DNA of 64,000 nt from an uncultured Flavobacteriaceae bacterium (GCA_913020295.1 CAJWAA010000005.1:56532-120531); one strand, 5' to 3'; counted from the first letter of the stretch, positions 17,682-27,608 are shown. A program made the numbers and translations. Notes: generated from the sequence alone by a model not told the origin.

Positions 17682-18738
17682 CTGGTTATATGATTTCGGA
17701 TTAGATCATCCGTTGGTCATTGCCGGCCCATGTAGTGCAGAAACTGAGGATCAAGTGCTGAAAATTGCACACGAACTAAAAGATACCGATGTAACGGTTT
17801 ATCGTGCTGGAATATGGAAGCCTAGAACCCGACCTGGTATGTTCGAAGGAGTAGGTGCCATAGGTCTGGACTGGCTCAAAAAAGTAAAGGAACAAACAGG
17901 ACTATTAACCTCAACAGAGGTAGCAAATAAAGATCACGTTAAATTGGCACTTGAGGCGGATATTGACATTCTATGGATTGGTGCTCGCTCTACTGTAAGT
18001 CCATTCATAATTCAGGAAATTGCCGACGCATTAAATGAAACGGATAAAATCGTTTTGGTAAAAAATCCTGTCAATCCCGATTTGGCTCTATGGATGGGTG
18101 GTTTGGAAAGACTCTACTCTGCCAACATCAAAAAACTTGGGGTCATTCACAGAGGTTTTTCAACTTACGACAAATCTAAATACCGTAACAATCCTGAGTG
18201 GCAAATTGCAGTTGAATTCCAAAATAAGTTCCCCGACATTCCGTTGATTTGTGATCCATCCCATATTGCTGGACGAAGGGACTTAATTTTTGACCTCAGC
18301 CAAAGAGCTTTAGACCTTAATTTTGATGGTCTGATGATCGAAACCCACTGGGACCCTGACAATGCTTGGAGTGATGCCAAACAACAGGTTACCCCTTCTC
18401 GCCTGGTTGAGATCATGAAAGATTTAAAGATCAGAAAAGAAACTACCGATGAGAAAAGTTATCAAACCGAATTGGTTAGCCTTCGTGAGCAAATTGATAT
18501 GAGTGATCAAGCTGTTTTAGATGCTTTGGGCAAACGAATGAAAGTTGCTGAACTTATTGGTAAACTTAAAAAAGACAACAATGTAGCTGTTTTACAAAAC
18601 AAACGTTGGAATGAAATCTTGGAAACCATGAAGGCTGAAGGAGGTGAAAGAGGTTTGAGTGAGGATTTTATCACTCGTATTTTTAAGGCTATCCACCAAG
18701 AATCAATTAATCACCAAGAAAAGGTGATCAATGGATAA
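17656..18738 (+). CDS. aroF: DAHP synthase fused to chorismate mutase
   Basis: A bifunctional enzyme catalysing both the first step of the shikimate pathway (phosphoenolpyruvate plus erythrose 4-phosphate) and conversion of chorismate to prephenate. Residues 1-260 form a type I-beta DAHP synthase (VIAGPCSAETE, GIWKPRTRPGMFEGVG, CDPSHIAGRR). Residues about 275-355 form an AroQ-type all-helical chorismate mutase (LREQIDMSDQAVLDALGKRM, LQNKRWNEIL). This domain order is common in Bacteroidetes and lets the mutase domain regulate the synthase. The start at 17656 overlaps tyrA by 26 bases; an ATG at 17674 is a possible alternative. The symbol denotes the synthase half. Confidence 0.92.
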   Translation: MENNKEMSSWLYDFGLDHPLVIAGPCSAETEDQVLKIAHELKDTDVTVYRAGIWKPRTRPGMFEGVGAIGLDWLKKVKEQTGLLTSTEVANKDHVKLALEADIDILWIGARSTVSPFIIQEIADALNETDKIVLVKNPVNPDLALWMGGLERLYSANIKKLGVIHRGFSTYDKSKYRNNPEWQIAVEFQNKFPDIPLICDPSHIAGRRDLIFDLSQRALDLNFDGLMIETHWDPDNAWSDAKQQVTPSRLVEIMKDLKIRKETTDEKSYQTELVSLREQIDMSDQAVLDALGKRMKVAELIGKLKKDNNVAVLQNKRWNEILETMKAEGGERGLSEDFITRIFKAIHQESINHQEKVING

Positions 18739-18766
18739 ATAAAAAACTACCTTTTAAAGCTTTTTA

Positions 18767-19945
18767 TTAGCTTAAAGCTTTTTTAATTCTTTGAACAGCA
18801 GCTTTGATTTCTTCTTCAGATGCGGCATATGAAATTCGAATACAATCGTCATTCCCAAAAGCCTCGCCTGTTACTGTTGCAACGTGGGCTTCCTCCAATA
18901 AAAACAACGCAAAATCATTCGCGTTTTCAATGGATTTACCTTTTAGTGATTTACCAAAATAAAAGGATACATCAGGAAATATGTAAAAGGCTCCTTGAGG
19001 TTTATTGAGTTTGAATCCTGGGATCTCAGAGAGTAAATTTAAGATAAGACCTCTTCTAATATTAAATTCATCTACCATATATTGTATTTTGCTTTTTGGA
19101 GCCGATACTGCAGCAATAGTTGCTCTTTGAGCAATACAATTTGCACCAGAGGTCATTTGTCCTTGCATTTTGTTGCAAGCCTTTGCAATCCATTCCGCGG
19201 CACCGATATATCCAATTCTCCATCCAGTCATAGCAAACGCCTTAGCTACTCCGTTAACAGTAATGGTTCGATCATATAACTCGGGAATTGCAGCAATACT
19301 AAAATGTGGAGTACCGTAATTGATGTGTTCGTATATCTCATCCGACAAAATATATATGTCAGGGTATTTTTTTAATACTGCTCCCAAAGCACGATACTCT
19401 TCCTCTGAATAAATAGTTCCACTAGGATTATTGGGTGAGTTGAACATTACCAGCTTAGTTTTGGGAGTTATGGCCTGTTCGAGTTGTTTAGGTGTAATTT
19501 TAAAGTCAGTTTCTATTGATGAGGGAATTATAATAGATTTGGCCTCAGCCAAAGTAGCAATTGCGGAATAACTTACCCAATAAGGAGCAGGTAATAAAAC
19601 TTCATCACCCGGATTGAGCAAAATCATGCAAACATTAGCTATTGATTGTTTGGCACCGGTAGAAACCACGATCTGTGAGGCTTGATATTCCAATCCATTG
19701 TCTCGCTTAAACTTTTCACATATGGCAGACTTAAGATCAGTATAACCATCAACAGGTGAATAAGAGTTATAATTTTCTTTTACTGCCTGAATCGCAGCAT
19801 CTTTTATAAATTCAGGGGTATTGAAATCAGGTTCTCCCAAACTCAGGCCGATTATATCAATTCCCAGATTTTTTAACTCTCTTGCTTTTGCCGCCATAGC
19901 CAAAGTTGCCGAGGCAGGAAGGCTTTTGATTCGATTAGATAACAT
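18767..19945 (-). CDS. aspC: Aspartate aminotransferase-type PLP enzyme
   Basis: Interconverts aspartate and 2-oxoglutarate with oxaloacetate and glutamate. The type Ib signature is clear: GLSLGEPDFNTPEFIKDAA, SYSPVDGYTDLKSAI, FNSPNNPSGTIYSEEE, LSDEIYE, the Schiff-base Lys in VAKAFAMTGWRIGY, and Arg near the end in CIRISYA. Length is 392 residues. It faces the Phe/Tyr operon and ends 28 bases from it. The desaturase gene lies 11 bases upstream on the same strand. Use of aromatic or prephenate substrates, known for some class Ib members, cannot be excluded. Confidence 0.88.
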   Translation of the reverse strand: MLSNRIKSLPASATLAMAAKARELKNLGIDIIGLSLGEPDFNTPEFIKDAAIQAVKENYNSYSPVDGYTDLKSAICEKFKRDNGLEYQASQIVVSTGAKQSIANVCMILLNPGDEVLLPAPYWVSYSAIATLAEAKSIIIPSSIETDFKITPKQLEQAITPKTKLVMFNSPNNPSGTIYSEEEYRALGAVLKKYPDIYILSDEIYEHINYGTPHFSIAAIPELYDRTITVNGVAKAFAMTGWRIGYIGAAEWIAKACNKMQGQMTSGANCIAQRATIAAVSAPKSKIQYMVDEFNIRRGLILNLLSEIPGFKLNKPQGAFYIFPDVSFYFGKSLKGKSIENANDFALFLLEEAHVATVTGEAFGNDDCIRISYAASEEEIKAAVQRIKKALS

Positions 19946-19956
19946 TAAAAAATGAC

Positions 19957-21066
19957 TTATGATTGAACATAAACGGGGCGTATCCCCATTTGTTTTAAAA
20001 ATTTAAAGTGAGAAAAAATAGCACTTCGGGTGGTTTTGTATTCGTTATAGGGGAGATTAAACTCTTTTGCTGTTTTTTTAACGATTTCAGAGATTTTGGT
20101 GTAATGTATGTGTGAAATATGAGGGAAAATATGGTGTTCGATTTGATGATTTAATCCACCAGTAAACCAATTAACAATTCTATTTTTAGTAGAGAAATTT
20201 ACAGTAGTTTTCAGTTGGTGAACTGCCCATGAATTTTTCATATTACCTGATTTCTTTTCAGGTAGTGGCATGTCAGCCTCTCCAATAACATGAGCCAATT
20301 GAAAGACCAAACTCAATATTAAACCTGCAGTGTAGTGCATGACAAAAAAGCCAATCATAACTTTCCACCACAAAATATTAAATACTAAAATGGGCACCAT
20401 GATCCAAATTGAGAAATAAAATATTTTAGAGATTATCAATCCAATCCATTGGGTAGAATGACTTTTACTATTTACATAAGTTAAATTTCTTTTTTGATAA
20501 CGAGTCAATTGAATGAAATCGGTAAAAAATGCCCATTTCAAAGTCAACAGACCGTAAAGAAAAATAGAATAAAAGTGTTGAAACCGATGATAGGGTTGCC
20601 ATTTTGTATGTTTAGAAAAGCGGAGAACTATTCCTGCTTCCAGGTCCTCGTCGTGATCTTTTATATTTGTATAAGTATGGTGGAGTACGTTATGTTGTAT
20701 TTTCCAATTAAAAACATTTCCGGCCAGAATATAGATACTACCCCCCATTAGTTTGTTGACCAAAGGATTTTTTGAATAGGAGCCGTGGTTACCATCGTGC
20801 ATAACGTTCATTCCAACTCCTGCCATTCCAACACCGTTAATTACCGCAAGTAAGAGTTTGAACCAATCACTGATATTTAGAGAAAGGATCAGAACAAATG
20901 GTGCGATCAATAATGTGAACATGATTATAGACTTAAAGTATAATTTCCAATTACCGGTCTTTGCAATTTTGTTATCCTTAAAATATTGGTTGACTCTTCT
21001 GTTGAGGGTTTGGATAAATACTTGTGAATCCTTTCTGGAAAAACGAGGGATTAATCTTTTGGCCAT
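19957..21066 (-). CDS. Membrane fatty acid desaturase
   Basis: Introduces a double bond into an acyl chain using oxygen and an electron donor at a di-iron site in the inner membrane. Three histidine boxes are present: HDGNHGS (about residue 90), HNVLHHTYTN (about 125) and QIEHHIF (about 310). Four or more hydrophobic segments surround them. The QIEHH form of the third box, with Gln in place of the first His, is characteristic of front-end-type desaturases, but no cytochrome b5 domain is fused. It has 369 residues. Chain position and substrate are not predictable here. Confidence 0.88.
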   Translation of the reverse strand: MAKRLIPRFSRKDSQVFIQTLNRRVNQYFKDNKIAKTGNWKLYFKSIIMFTLLIAPFVLILSLNISDWFKLLLAVINGVGMAGVGMNVMHDGNHGSYSKNPLVNKLMGGSIYILAGNVFNWKIQHNVLHHTYTNIKDHDEDLEAGIVLRFSKHTKWQPYHRFQHFYSIFLYGLLTLKWAFFTDFIQLTRYQKRNLTYVNSKSHSTQWIGLIISKIFYFSIWIMVPILVFNILWWKVMIGFFVMHYTAGLILSLVFQLAHVIGEADMPLPEKKSGNMKNSWAVHQLKTTVNFSTKNRIVNWFTGGLNHQIEHHIFPHISHIHYTKISEIVKKTAKEFNLPYNEYKTTRSAIFSHFKFLKQMGIRPVYVQS

Positions 21067-21086
21067 GATTTTTATTGTTACTAATA

Positions 21087-21094
21087 CAAAATTA
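21087..21094 (-). promoter_or_regulatory. Probable -7 box for the desaturase
   Basis: The minus strand reads TAATTTTG, a TAnnTTTG match, 21 bases upstream of the desaturase ATG. Confidence 0.45.
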
Positions 21095-21137
21095 TTGAAT
21101 TTTAAAGCATTCTCTTTATTTTTAGCGAAAAACTAAC

Positions 21138-21758
21138 TTGAATTATATTTACGAGTACTTCCCAAATTTTAATACAAAGCAAAAACAGCAATTGGAATCC
21201 ATTTATAATCTTTATAAAGATTGGAATTCTCGTGTAAACGTAATTTCCAGGAAAGATTTAGATTTTTTTTATTTACACCATGTTCTTCATTCATTATCTA
21301 TAGCTAAATTTATAAAATTTAAATTAGGGAGTCAAATAATGGATTTAGGTTCAGGTGGAGGTTTTCCTGGGGTCCCGTTAGCCATAATGTTTCCCAAAGT
21401 TAATTTCCATTTAGTTGATAGCATTGGAAAAAAAATTAAAGTCATCAATGCCGTAAAAGAGGAATTATCACTTAACAATATTATTACCCATCATGAACGC
21501 GTAGAAAACCTTGAAATCAAAGTAGATTTTATAGTTTCTAGAGCAGTAGCTCCAATGGAAACATTGATCAATTGGTCTGGGGATAAGATTAGTACTCAAC
21601 ATAATCACCACTTAAGAAATGGTTTTCTGTGTCTCAAGGGAGGCAATTTAAAAGAGGAGTTGTTTGCTTTTAAAAAAGCAACAATAATTCCACTCAGAGA
21701 ATATTTTGTTGAATCTTTTTTTGAAACAAAAAAGTTGGTTTTTTATCCCATGGATTAA
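21138..21758 (+). CDS. rsmG: 16S rRNA (guanine-N7) methyltransferase, TTG start
   Basis: Methylates G527 of 16S rRNA with SAM. The SAM-binding motif MDLGSGGGFPGVPLAI lies at about residue 65, preceded by the typical WNSRVNVISRKDLDFFYLHHVLHSL and followed by FIVSRAVAPM. No ATG exists at the right place: the frame opens at a TTG (21138), giving NYIYEYFPN, which aligns with the usual RsmG opening. At 206 residues the length is normal. The 3' end overlaps the apaG stop region by four bases on opposite strands. Confidence 0.92.
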   Translation: MNYIYEYFPNFNTKQKQQLESIYNLYKDWNSRVNVISRKDLDFFYLHHVLHSLSIAKFIKFKLGSQIMDLGSGGGFPGVPLAIMFPKVNFHLVDSIGKKIKVINAVKEELSLNNIITHHERVENLEIKVDFIVSRAVAPMETLINWSGDKISTQHNHHLRNGFLCLKGGNLKEELFAFKKATIIPLREYFVESFFETKKLVFYPMD

Positions 21759-22141
21759 TTGAGAACAAAGGGAGCTGAAAGTTTGAATGGAGGGATCTCT
21801 ACGTTAAACTTTTTTGCAGAAGTGAAATCTATCATTATGTAAGCTCCTTTCATGGTGCCCAAGGCCGAGGTGATCAAACAACCTGATTCGTATTTGTGTA
21901 CTTCGCCAGGATTGATCACAGGTTTTTTGCCTACAACACCATTACCATTGATATATTGGGTTATGTTTAGGGCCTCTATAATTTTCCAATGACGGGTCAA
22001 TAATTGAACAGAGCTTCTTCCTTGATTTTCTATTTCAATTCGATAAGTAAAGGCATAATGAGGAACATTTTTTTTAAGAAAACTTCCTTCATAATCTGTT
22101 TCTACAGAAATTTTAATTCCTCTTGTTATCTGTTGGATCAT
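21755..22141 (-). CDS. apaG: ApaG domain protein
   Basis: A small single-domain fibronectin-III-like protein whose biochemical role is unclear; mutants in enteric bacteria affect Co2+ resistance and Mg2+ efflux. The 128 residues show TRGIKISVETDYEGSF, YRIEIENQGRSSVQLLTRHWKI, GVVGKKPVINPGE and YESGCLITSALGTMKGAY, the full ApaG pattern. It is convergent with rsmG and followed on its own strand by the DUF5103 gene. Confidence 0.92.
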   Translation of the reverse strand: MIQQITRGIKISVETDYEGSFLKKNVPHYAFTYRIEIENQGRSSVQLLTRHWKIIEALNITQYINGNGVVGKKPVINPGEVHKYESGCLITSALGTMKGAYIMIDFTSAKKFNVEIPPFKLSAPFVLN

Positions 22142-22225
22142 TCTATTTTAGAATAAAAAATTACTATAGCTAATATAGTTAAAATTACCCTGATTGTAAA
22201 TTTTACATAGTTAAATAAAAACTTG

Positions 22226-23485
22226 TCAATCAATAATTTCAAAAGACGAAACATTGCCCACACCTATTAAAGAATCGTACTGATTTCCAAAAAATCTGTA
22301 GTAAACTAATATCAAGTAGCGATTTTCAGTCAGGGCATGTGAACCGCAAAGAACATTATAAAGTTCGTTCATAGGAGTTTTCGCAACGAATTTGTAGTTG
22401 TAGATTCCTTGTTTTAGTAACATTACACCTTCGTAAGTTTCTAAAGCAGGATTATAATACATTTTATTTTCCTCGTTCAATTCATAATTGTTGAATTTTC
22501 CATAAACAAAAATTTCTTGGTCTTTCAACAGTACGGGTGCGGACAAACTAAAATGAACCCAGCTATAGTCTGCTTCAATATCTCCGTTTTCTGAACCTTG
22601 ATTGGTCTGAATGATGAAATCTCCATCTAGATCTTGTATAAAGCTGTAGGGATACCCCCTTCGGAGATAATTTGTAGCCAAGTAAGTTTCATACAATCTA
22701 TTGAGCTCTACTGTGCTAACGTTGGCATTTGTAATCTGAATATTTTTGGTATCAAAAAAAAGGTATTCATTCCCCCCTTCAAATCGGCTTTCTGCGTCAT
22801 AGCGATATTCTAAGCGACTTCCACTATTGAATTGTGGCTTCAAATGATTCAAGGCAGAATTCCACTGTTCATTTTGTAGAATAGTGACGTGCAATTGACT
22901 TTGAGGATCACGAAAATATTCTCCTTTTGGTGGGCTAATAGAAAATTGAATGCTTTGATGGGTTTGGTATAGTTCAAGATCACGAGTTCTGTAAACTGCA
23001 GCTTTTACTGAGGCCTCCTCCTCATAAATCAAAAATTTTCTGGAAAAAATCATTTCATTGGCTTCGTTAAAGATTTCCAAAAGATAATTGCCAGATATTA
23101 AAAATTGTGTTTGATCGTTAGGTAAGCTCAACTTATAATGGGTATAGGGTTGAAGTGTATTGAAAGAAGTTTGATATTCTTCGATTCTCAAATTGTCAAA
23201 ACCATCTAAATATTCATTTTGAAATAAATTGGAAGGAGTCCAGTCATAATTAAAGTATTTTATTTTATAGTAATAATTTCTCTCATCTCCGTTAAGATCG
23301 TCAAAATGCAATTGGAAAGGTTCTCCCAATTTTACGATTGGAAATTGGATTTCTTTATTTTGACTTTTAAAAACAATTGATTTGATGGATTGAGTATATA
23401 CCGTTTTTTCAGGGTTTTGTGCTAAAAGCATCTGAAAAAACGAATACACAAACACAAAGTGTTTAACCCCACATTTTCTTAGCAT
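22226..23485 (-). CDS. DUF5103 family secreted protein
   Basis: A Bacteroidetes-specific protein of unknown function, 419 residues. The N-terminus has a hydrophobic stretch (FVFVYSFFQMLLAQ) that fits a signal peptide, placing it in the periplasm or envelope. The body is beta-rich and shows the recognisable DUF5103 features: VKLGEPFQLHFDDLNGDERNY, YNYDWT-like FNYDWTPS, and VYGKFNNYELNEENKMYYN towards the end, resembling a carbohydrate-binding-like fold. It diverges from nqrA with 169 bases between. No enzymatic motif is seen. Confidence 0.75.
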   Translation of the reverse strand: MLRKCGVKHFVFVYSFFQMLLAQNPEKTVYTQSIKSIVFKSQNKEIQFPIVKLGEPFQLHFDDLNGDERNYYYKIKYFNYDWTPSNLFQNEYLDGFDNLRIEEYQTSFNTLQPYTHYKLSLPNDQTQFLISGNYLLEIFNEANEMIFSRKFLIYEEEASVKAAVYRTRDLELYQTHQSIQFSISPPKGEYFRDPQSQLHVTILQNEQWNSALNHLKPQFNSGSRLEYRYDAESRFEGGNEYLFFDTKNIQITNANVSTVELNRLYETYLATNYLRRGYPYSFIQDLDGDFIIQTNQGSENGDIEADYSWVHFSLSAPVLLKDQEIFVYGKFNNYELNEENKMYYNPALETYEGVMLLKQGIYNYKFVAKTPMNELYNVLCGSHALTENRYLILVYYRFFGNQYDSLIGVGNVSSFEIID

Positions 23486-23602
23486 ATTGTAAAATTATGA
23501 ATTTAAATGCATTTAGAGGATCATCGCTATGCCACTTTGACAAAAAGTTAAACGACTATTTAGAATAATTATAAATTAATAAACTTTGCTATTTATTCAT
23601 TT

Positions 23603-23631
23603 TTGGAGGTGAGGCTTTATTAGTAAATTTG
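23603..23631 (+). promoter_or_regulatory. Promoter of the nqr operon
   Basis: TTG at 23603-23605 and TAAATTTG at 23624-23631 are 18 bases apart, a good Bacteroidetes promoter. Transcription would begin near 23638, 17 bases before the nqrA ATG. Confidence 0.65.
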
Positions 23632-23654
23632 AAAGATTTTAGAAAATTTCATTT

Positions 23655-25007
23655 ATGTCTGCAGACATTCGCATCCGGAGAGGTGCTACGATTCACTTAA
23701 AAGGCGAGTCTGAAAAAATCTTATCAGATGCCTCACCTTCCAAAACGTTTGCCTTAAAACCTGATAATTTTTTTGGAATTGTTCCACGACTGATGATTAG
23801 AGAAGGTGATAGTATTCCAAAAGGAGCACCCATTTTTCACTCTAAAAAAGACCCTCGAATTTTATTTGTTTCCCCTGTTTCTGGAATAATAAAAGATGTT
23901 GTAAGAGGAGCCAAAAGGAAAATTTTAAAAATCGTCATAGAACAACAAGAGGGTGATGTGATATCTCATAAAATACCTGCTTTCAAATCTTTGGACCGTA
24001 AAAACATTACCGAAATTTTATTGAAAAGTGGTGCTTGGCCGTTTTTGAAGCAGAGACCATATGGAATTATTGCCGATCCTAATACCACCCCAAAATCTAT
24101 TTATATTTCAACTTATGCATCTGCTCCCTTGGATGTTGACTTTCAATTCTTATTGAAAAATAACAAGGAAGAATTCCAAATGGGTATTGATATTTTAAAC
24201 GCCTTGGTTGACACTCCTCCAATACTCTCTATGGATGCTGATTTTTCTGGATTTTTTGAAAAAGTTAAAAAAGTTAAGGTTTTGCGTATTAACGGACCAC
24301 ATCCTGCAGGAAATGTAAGTGTCCAAATACACAAACATACACCCATCAATATGGGAGAAAAAGTTTGGGAAGTTCGTCCCGAAGACGTGGTCAATATCGG
24401 TAAACTTTTTGCCGATGGACAATACTCTGCTCAGCGAACAGTCGCCGTAGCAGGAGAATCGGTTTTGAAACCCCAATATATTAAAACTAAAATAGGCGCA
24501 CTGATCAGTGCTCTTACAGACATTACAGGTTTTGATAACAGTCGACAAAATCGCTTTATAAATGGAGATGTTTTGTCCGGTAAAGCTGAGGCCTCGGATG
24601 GCCATTTGGACTTTTACAATAATATTTTGACCATCATACCAGAAGGTAACAAATACAGAATGTTTGGATGGTTGCCCTTTATGGATAATCGAATACCTAG
24701 TCTTTCCAAAACTTCTTTATCTTGGTTATTTGGCAGCAAAGGGTACAGAGTCGACACAAACATGAACGGGGAAGAACGTGCTCTCGTCGTCACCGGTGAA
24801 ATGGAAAAAGTTTTTCCCATGGATATTTATCCCATGCAACTGCTTAAAGCCTGCATGGCAGGAGATATTGAAAAAATGGAAGTTTTGGGTATTTACGAGG
24901 TAATCCCTGAGGACTTTGGTTTGATTGACTATGCTAATACTTCCAAAATTGAGGCTCAGCAAATTATCAAAGATGGAATTGAATTAATGATTAACGAAGT
25001 AGGATAA
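23655..25007 (+). CDS. nqrA: Na+-translocating NADH:quinone reductase subunit A
   Basis: The cytoplasmic subunit of the Nqr sodium pump, which binds ubiquinone-site ligands and interacts with NqrB. The 450-residue protein shows the NqrA pattern: LKGESEK near the start, PRLMIREGDSIPKGAPIFHSKK, ISPVSG-like FVSPVSGIIKDVVRGAKRKI (a barrel-sandwich fold), RPYGIIADPN and the C-terminal region MQLLKACMAGDIEKMEVLGIYEV. It heads a contiguous nqrABCDEF operon with very short gaps. Confidence 0.96.
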   Translation: MSADIRIRRGATIHLKGESEKILSDASPSKTFALKPDNFFGIVPRLMIREGDSIPKGAPIFHSKKDPRILFVSPVSGIIKDVVRGAKRKILKIVIEQQEGDVISHKIPAFKSLDRKNITEILLKSGAWPFLKQRPYGIIADPNTTPKSIYISTYASAPLDVDFQFLLKNNKEEFQMGIDILNALVDTPPILSMDADFSGFFEKVKKVKVLRINGPHPAGNVSVQIHKHTPINMGEKVWEVRPEDVVNIGKLFADGQYSAQRTVAVAGESVLKPQYIKTKIGALISALTDITGFDNSRQNRFINGDVLSGKAEASDGHLDFYNNILTIIPEGNKYRMFGWLPFMDNRIPSLSKTSLSWLFGSKGYRVDTNMNGEERALVVTGEMEKVFPMDIYPMQLLKACMAGDIEKMEVLGIYEVIPEDFGLIDYANTSKIEAQQIIKDGIELMINEVG

Positions 25008-25015
25008 TATACATT

Positions 25016-26170
25016 ATGAATTTTTTGAGGAAAAAATTAGATGATTTAAAAAGACCTTTCGGCAAAGGTCAAAAATTGGAAAGGTACGCTCCGGCCATTA
25101 ACGCTTTTGATACTTTTCTTTTTGTCCCCAACCATACTACCCACGTTGGTGCGCACATTCGGGATGCAGTTGATCTCAAAAGAACAATGGTAACCGTAAT
25201 CATTGCACTTATTCCTGCACTTGTTTATGGTATATACAATACCGGATATCAACATTATGTTCAAACTGATCTGCCTTTCACTTTTATCGATGCATTTATT
25301 CACGGGTCTTGGAAAATAGTTCCCATGATAATTGTATCATATGTAGTGGGATTAACCATTGAATTTATTTTTGCTATATACAGAGGACATGAAGTTAATG
25401 AAGGTTACCTAGTAACAGGTCTGTTAATACCAATGATAATGCCTGTGGACATTCCTCTTTGGATGGTGGCCATTTCAGTTGCTTTTGCGGTATTGATTGC
25501 CAAAGAAGCATTTGGCGGAACTGGAATGAATATTTTGAACCCTGCACTCACTGCAAGGGCTTTTGCATTTTTTGCTTATCCTACTTATATGTCAGGAAAT
25601 AAAGTTTGGGTTTCCGAGGCCTCCAATATTGACGGTATCTCTGGTGAGACCATTTTGGGAACTTTGGCTGCCGGTGGTAATGTTAACTATAGTTTCTTTG
25701 AAATGTTTCAAGGATCCATACCTGGATCTATTGCAGAGACTTCAGCGCTGTTTGTTTTAATCGGTGCCGCTATATTGATCTTTACAGGAGTAGGAAGTTG
25801 GAGGATTATGGCAGGTAGTGTTATTGGGGCAGCAATTGTAGGCTATTTGTTCAATCTTTGGGGTGCGAATGCCTTGATGAGTTTCTCATGGCTAAATCAC
25901 CTTGTGGTAGGGGGCTTTGCTTTTGGTGTCGTATTTATGGCCACTGACCCCGTATCCGCTGCTCAGACAAATAAAGGAAAATGGGTTTATGGAATTCTCG
26001 TTGGAGTATTTTGTATTTTGATAAGGGTCTTCAATCCTGCCTATCCTGAAGGAGTAATGTTGGCCATATTATTGATGAATGTTTTTGCTCCTACCATCGA
26101 TCATTATGTTATCCAAGGAAATATCAATAAACGCAAAAAAAGATGGGCTTCAGCACTCAAAACCGCATAG
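25016..26170 (+). CDS. nqrB: Na+-translocating NADH:quinone reductase subunit B
   Basis: A membrane subunit with about ten helices that carries a covalently attached FMN and takes part in Na+ transport. The 384 residues include THVGAHIRDAVDLKRTM, HEVNEGYLVTGLLIPMIMP, NILNPALTARAFAFFAYP and ATDPVSAAQTNKGKW. In characterised NqrB the FMN is bound through the Thr of an SGAT-type motif; here the corresponding residues read DGISGET (Thr212), with Glu in place of Ala. That Thr is kept, so flavinylation is still expected. ApbE, which attaches the FMN, is encoded at the operon's end. Confidence 0.95.
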   Translation: MNFLRKKLDDLKRPFGKGQKLERYAPAINAFDTFLFVPNHTTHVGAHIRDAVDLKRTMVTVIIALIPALVYGIYNTGYQHYVQTDLPFTFIDAFIHGSWKIVPMIIVSYVVGLTIEFIFAIYRGHEVNEGYLVTGLLIPMIMPVDIPLWMVAISVAFAVLIAKEAFGGTGMNILNPALTARAFAFFAYPTYMSGNKVWVSEASNIDGISGETILGTLAAGGNVNYSFFEMFQGSIPGSIAETSALFVLIGAAILIFTGVGSWRIMAGSVIGAAIVGYLFNLWGANALMSFSWLNHLVVGGFAFGVVFMATDPVSAAQTNKGKWVYGILVGVFCILIRVFNPAYPEGVMLAILLMNVFAPTIDHYVIQGNINKRKKRWASALKTA

Positions 26171-26172
26171 TC

Positions 26173-26904
26173 ATGAATAGAGACTCCAATAGCTATACTT
26201 TTATATTTGCAACTGCAATGGTATTTGTGGTTGCCTCTACCCTGGCTTTCACGGCCAGTTCTCTTAAATCCCTTCAGGCTGAAAATGTTAGAAAGGAAAA
26301 AATGCAGAACATCCTCTCAACCATTGGTATTCAGACCGACAGAGAGCAAGCTCAGAATCTTTACAAAAAATACATTAACCGAACTCTTGCATTAGACCAC
26401 CATGGAAATGTAGATGAAAATGTAGATGCTTTTCAAATCAAACTAAATAACGAGATCAAGAAACCGGAAAAGGAGCAAAGATTCCCCCTTTACAAAGCAT
26501 TGGTTAATAATATGAGTTACTACATTATTCCACTACGCGGTTCTGGATTATGGGATGCAATTTGGGGTTACATCGCCCTAAAATCTGACATCAACACCAT
26601 TCAAGGTGCAGTATTTGATCATAAGGCAGAGACTGCCGGACTAGGTGCCGAGATCACCCAACAATGGTTTATGGACCGATTTAAAGATGAGAAAGTATTT
26701 AATCAATCGGGTCAACTGGTAGGGATTAGAGTATCTAAAACTAATAATGACCCCAAAGATTTTGACAAAAATGATCATGAAGTCGATGCCATTTCCGGTG
26801 CAACAATAACGGGTGACGGTGTTACTAACATGATCATTGAACGACTAACACACTACCTTCCTTATTTTGAAAAAGAAAGAACCACAATTGCCTCTATAAA
26901 ATAA
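26173..26904 (+). CDS. nqrC: Na+-translocating NADH:quinone reductase subunit C
   Basis: Single-pass membrane subunit with a covalent FMN on its periplasmic domain. The N-terminal helix is [17 protein letters not shown]. The flavinylation motif [12 protein letters not shown] lies near residue 215, with the second Thr context SGATIT as in known NqrC. I chose the ATG at 26173, two bases after the nqrB stop, rather than an in-frame ATG at 26143 inside nqrB. The result is a protein of 243 residues that begins directly before the transmembrane helix. Confidence 0.94.
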   Translation: MNRDSNSYTFIFATAMVFVVASTLAFTASSLKSLQAENVRKEKMQNILSTIGIQTDREQAQNLYKKYINRTLALDHHGNVDENVDAFQIKLNNEIKKPEKEQRFPLYKALVNNMSYYIIPLRGSGLWDAIWGYIALKSDINTIQGAVFDHKAETAGLGAEITQQWFMDRFKDEKVFNQSGQLVGIRVSKTNNDPKDFDKNDHEVDAISGATITGDGVTNMIIERLTHYLPYFEKERTTIASIK

Positions 26905-26909
26905 AAACT

Positions 26910-27605
26910 ATGCCAGACAGAGAACTAACTTCCTCAAAAAAAAATACATTTTTATTTCTAAATGAGGAATCAGAGCCTCTATTTTCAAGAAAGAACAGGG
27001 CATTATTAACCGATCCTTTGGACGACAATAACCCTATAACTGTTCAGGTTTTGGGTATTTGTTCTGCCTTAGCGATTACCGTTCAGCTCAAACCTGCTTT
27101 AGTCATGAGTCTGTCTGTAGTCGCAGTAATGGGTGCCAGTAATGTAATCATCTCGCTTTTAAGAAATTTAATTCCCAACAGAATCAGAATTATTGTTCAG
27201 TTGGTTGTAGTGGCCTCAATGGTAATTTTGGTAGATCAAATTCTTAGGGCTTATGCCTATGATGTGAGTAAGCAGCTTTCCATTTTTATTGGATTGATAA
27301 TTACCAATTGTATCGTAATGGGGCGCCTGGAAGCATTTGCTCTTGGTAATGGTGTTTGGAAATCTTTCTTGGATGGTATTGGAAACGCCGCTGGATACGG
27401 ATTTATCCTAATAGTAGTGGCTTTCTTCAGAGAGCTTTTTGGTTCTGGAAAACTTTTTGGCTATCAAATCATACCTGATGCGTTATACGAAATGGGGTAT
27501 GAAAATAATGGTTTAATGTTGCTGTCCCCAATGGCTTTAATAACCGTAGGAGTCTTTATCTGGCTTCAGCGCTCTCGAAACAGAAAACTTATCGAAAAGA
27601 ACTAG
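26910..27605 (+). CDS. nqrD: Na+-translocating NADH:quinone reductase subunit D
   Basis: Integral membrane subunit, paralogous to NqrE, which together hold an iron centre between them in characterised Nqr complexes. The 231 residues contain six hydrophobic helices, with [17 protein letters not shown], a conserved Cys in the first helix, and [17 protein letters not shown] with the second Cys in the fourth. The N-terminus carries about 40 hydrophilic residues before the first helix. It begins five bases after nqrC. Confidence 0.95.
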   Translation: MPDRELTSSKKNTFLFLNEESEPLFSRKNRALLTDPLDDNNPITVQVLGICSALAITVQLKPALVMSLSVVAVMGASNVIISLLRNLIPNRIRIIVQLVVVASMVILVDQILRAYAYDVSKQLSIFIGLIITNCIVMGRLEAFALGNGVWKSFLDGIGNAAGYGFILIVVAFFRELFGSGKLFGYQIIPDALYEMGYENNGLMLLSPMALITVGVFIWLQRSRNRKLIEKN

Positions 27606-27608
27606 ATC

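Noticed and set aside
18757..18785. AAGCT/AGCTT hairpin with T-run at the aroF-aspC junction as an intrinsic terminator
   Set aside because: The stem is only 5 bp with an AT-rich loop and overlaps the aspC stop and coding end; too weak to call.
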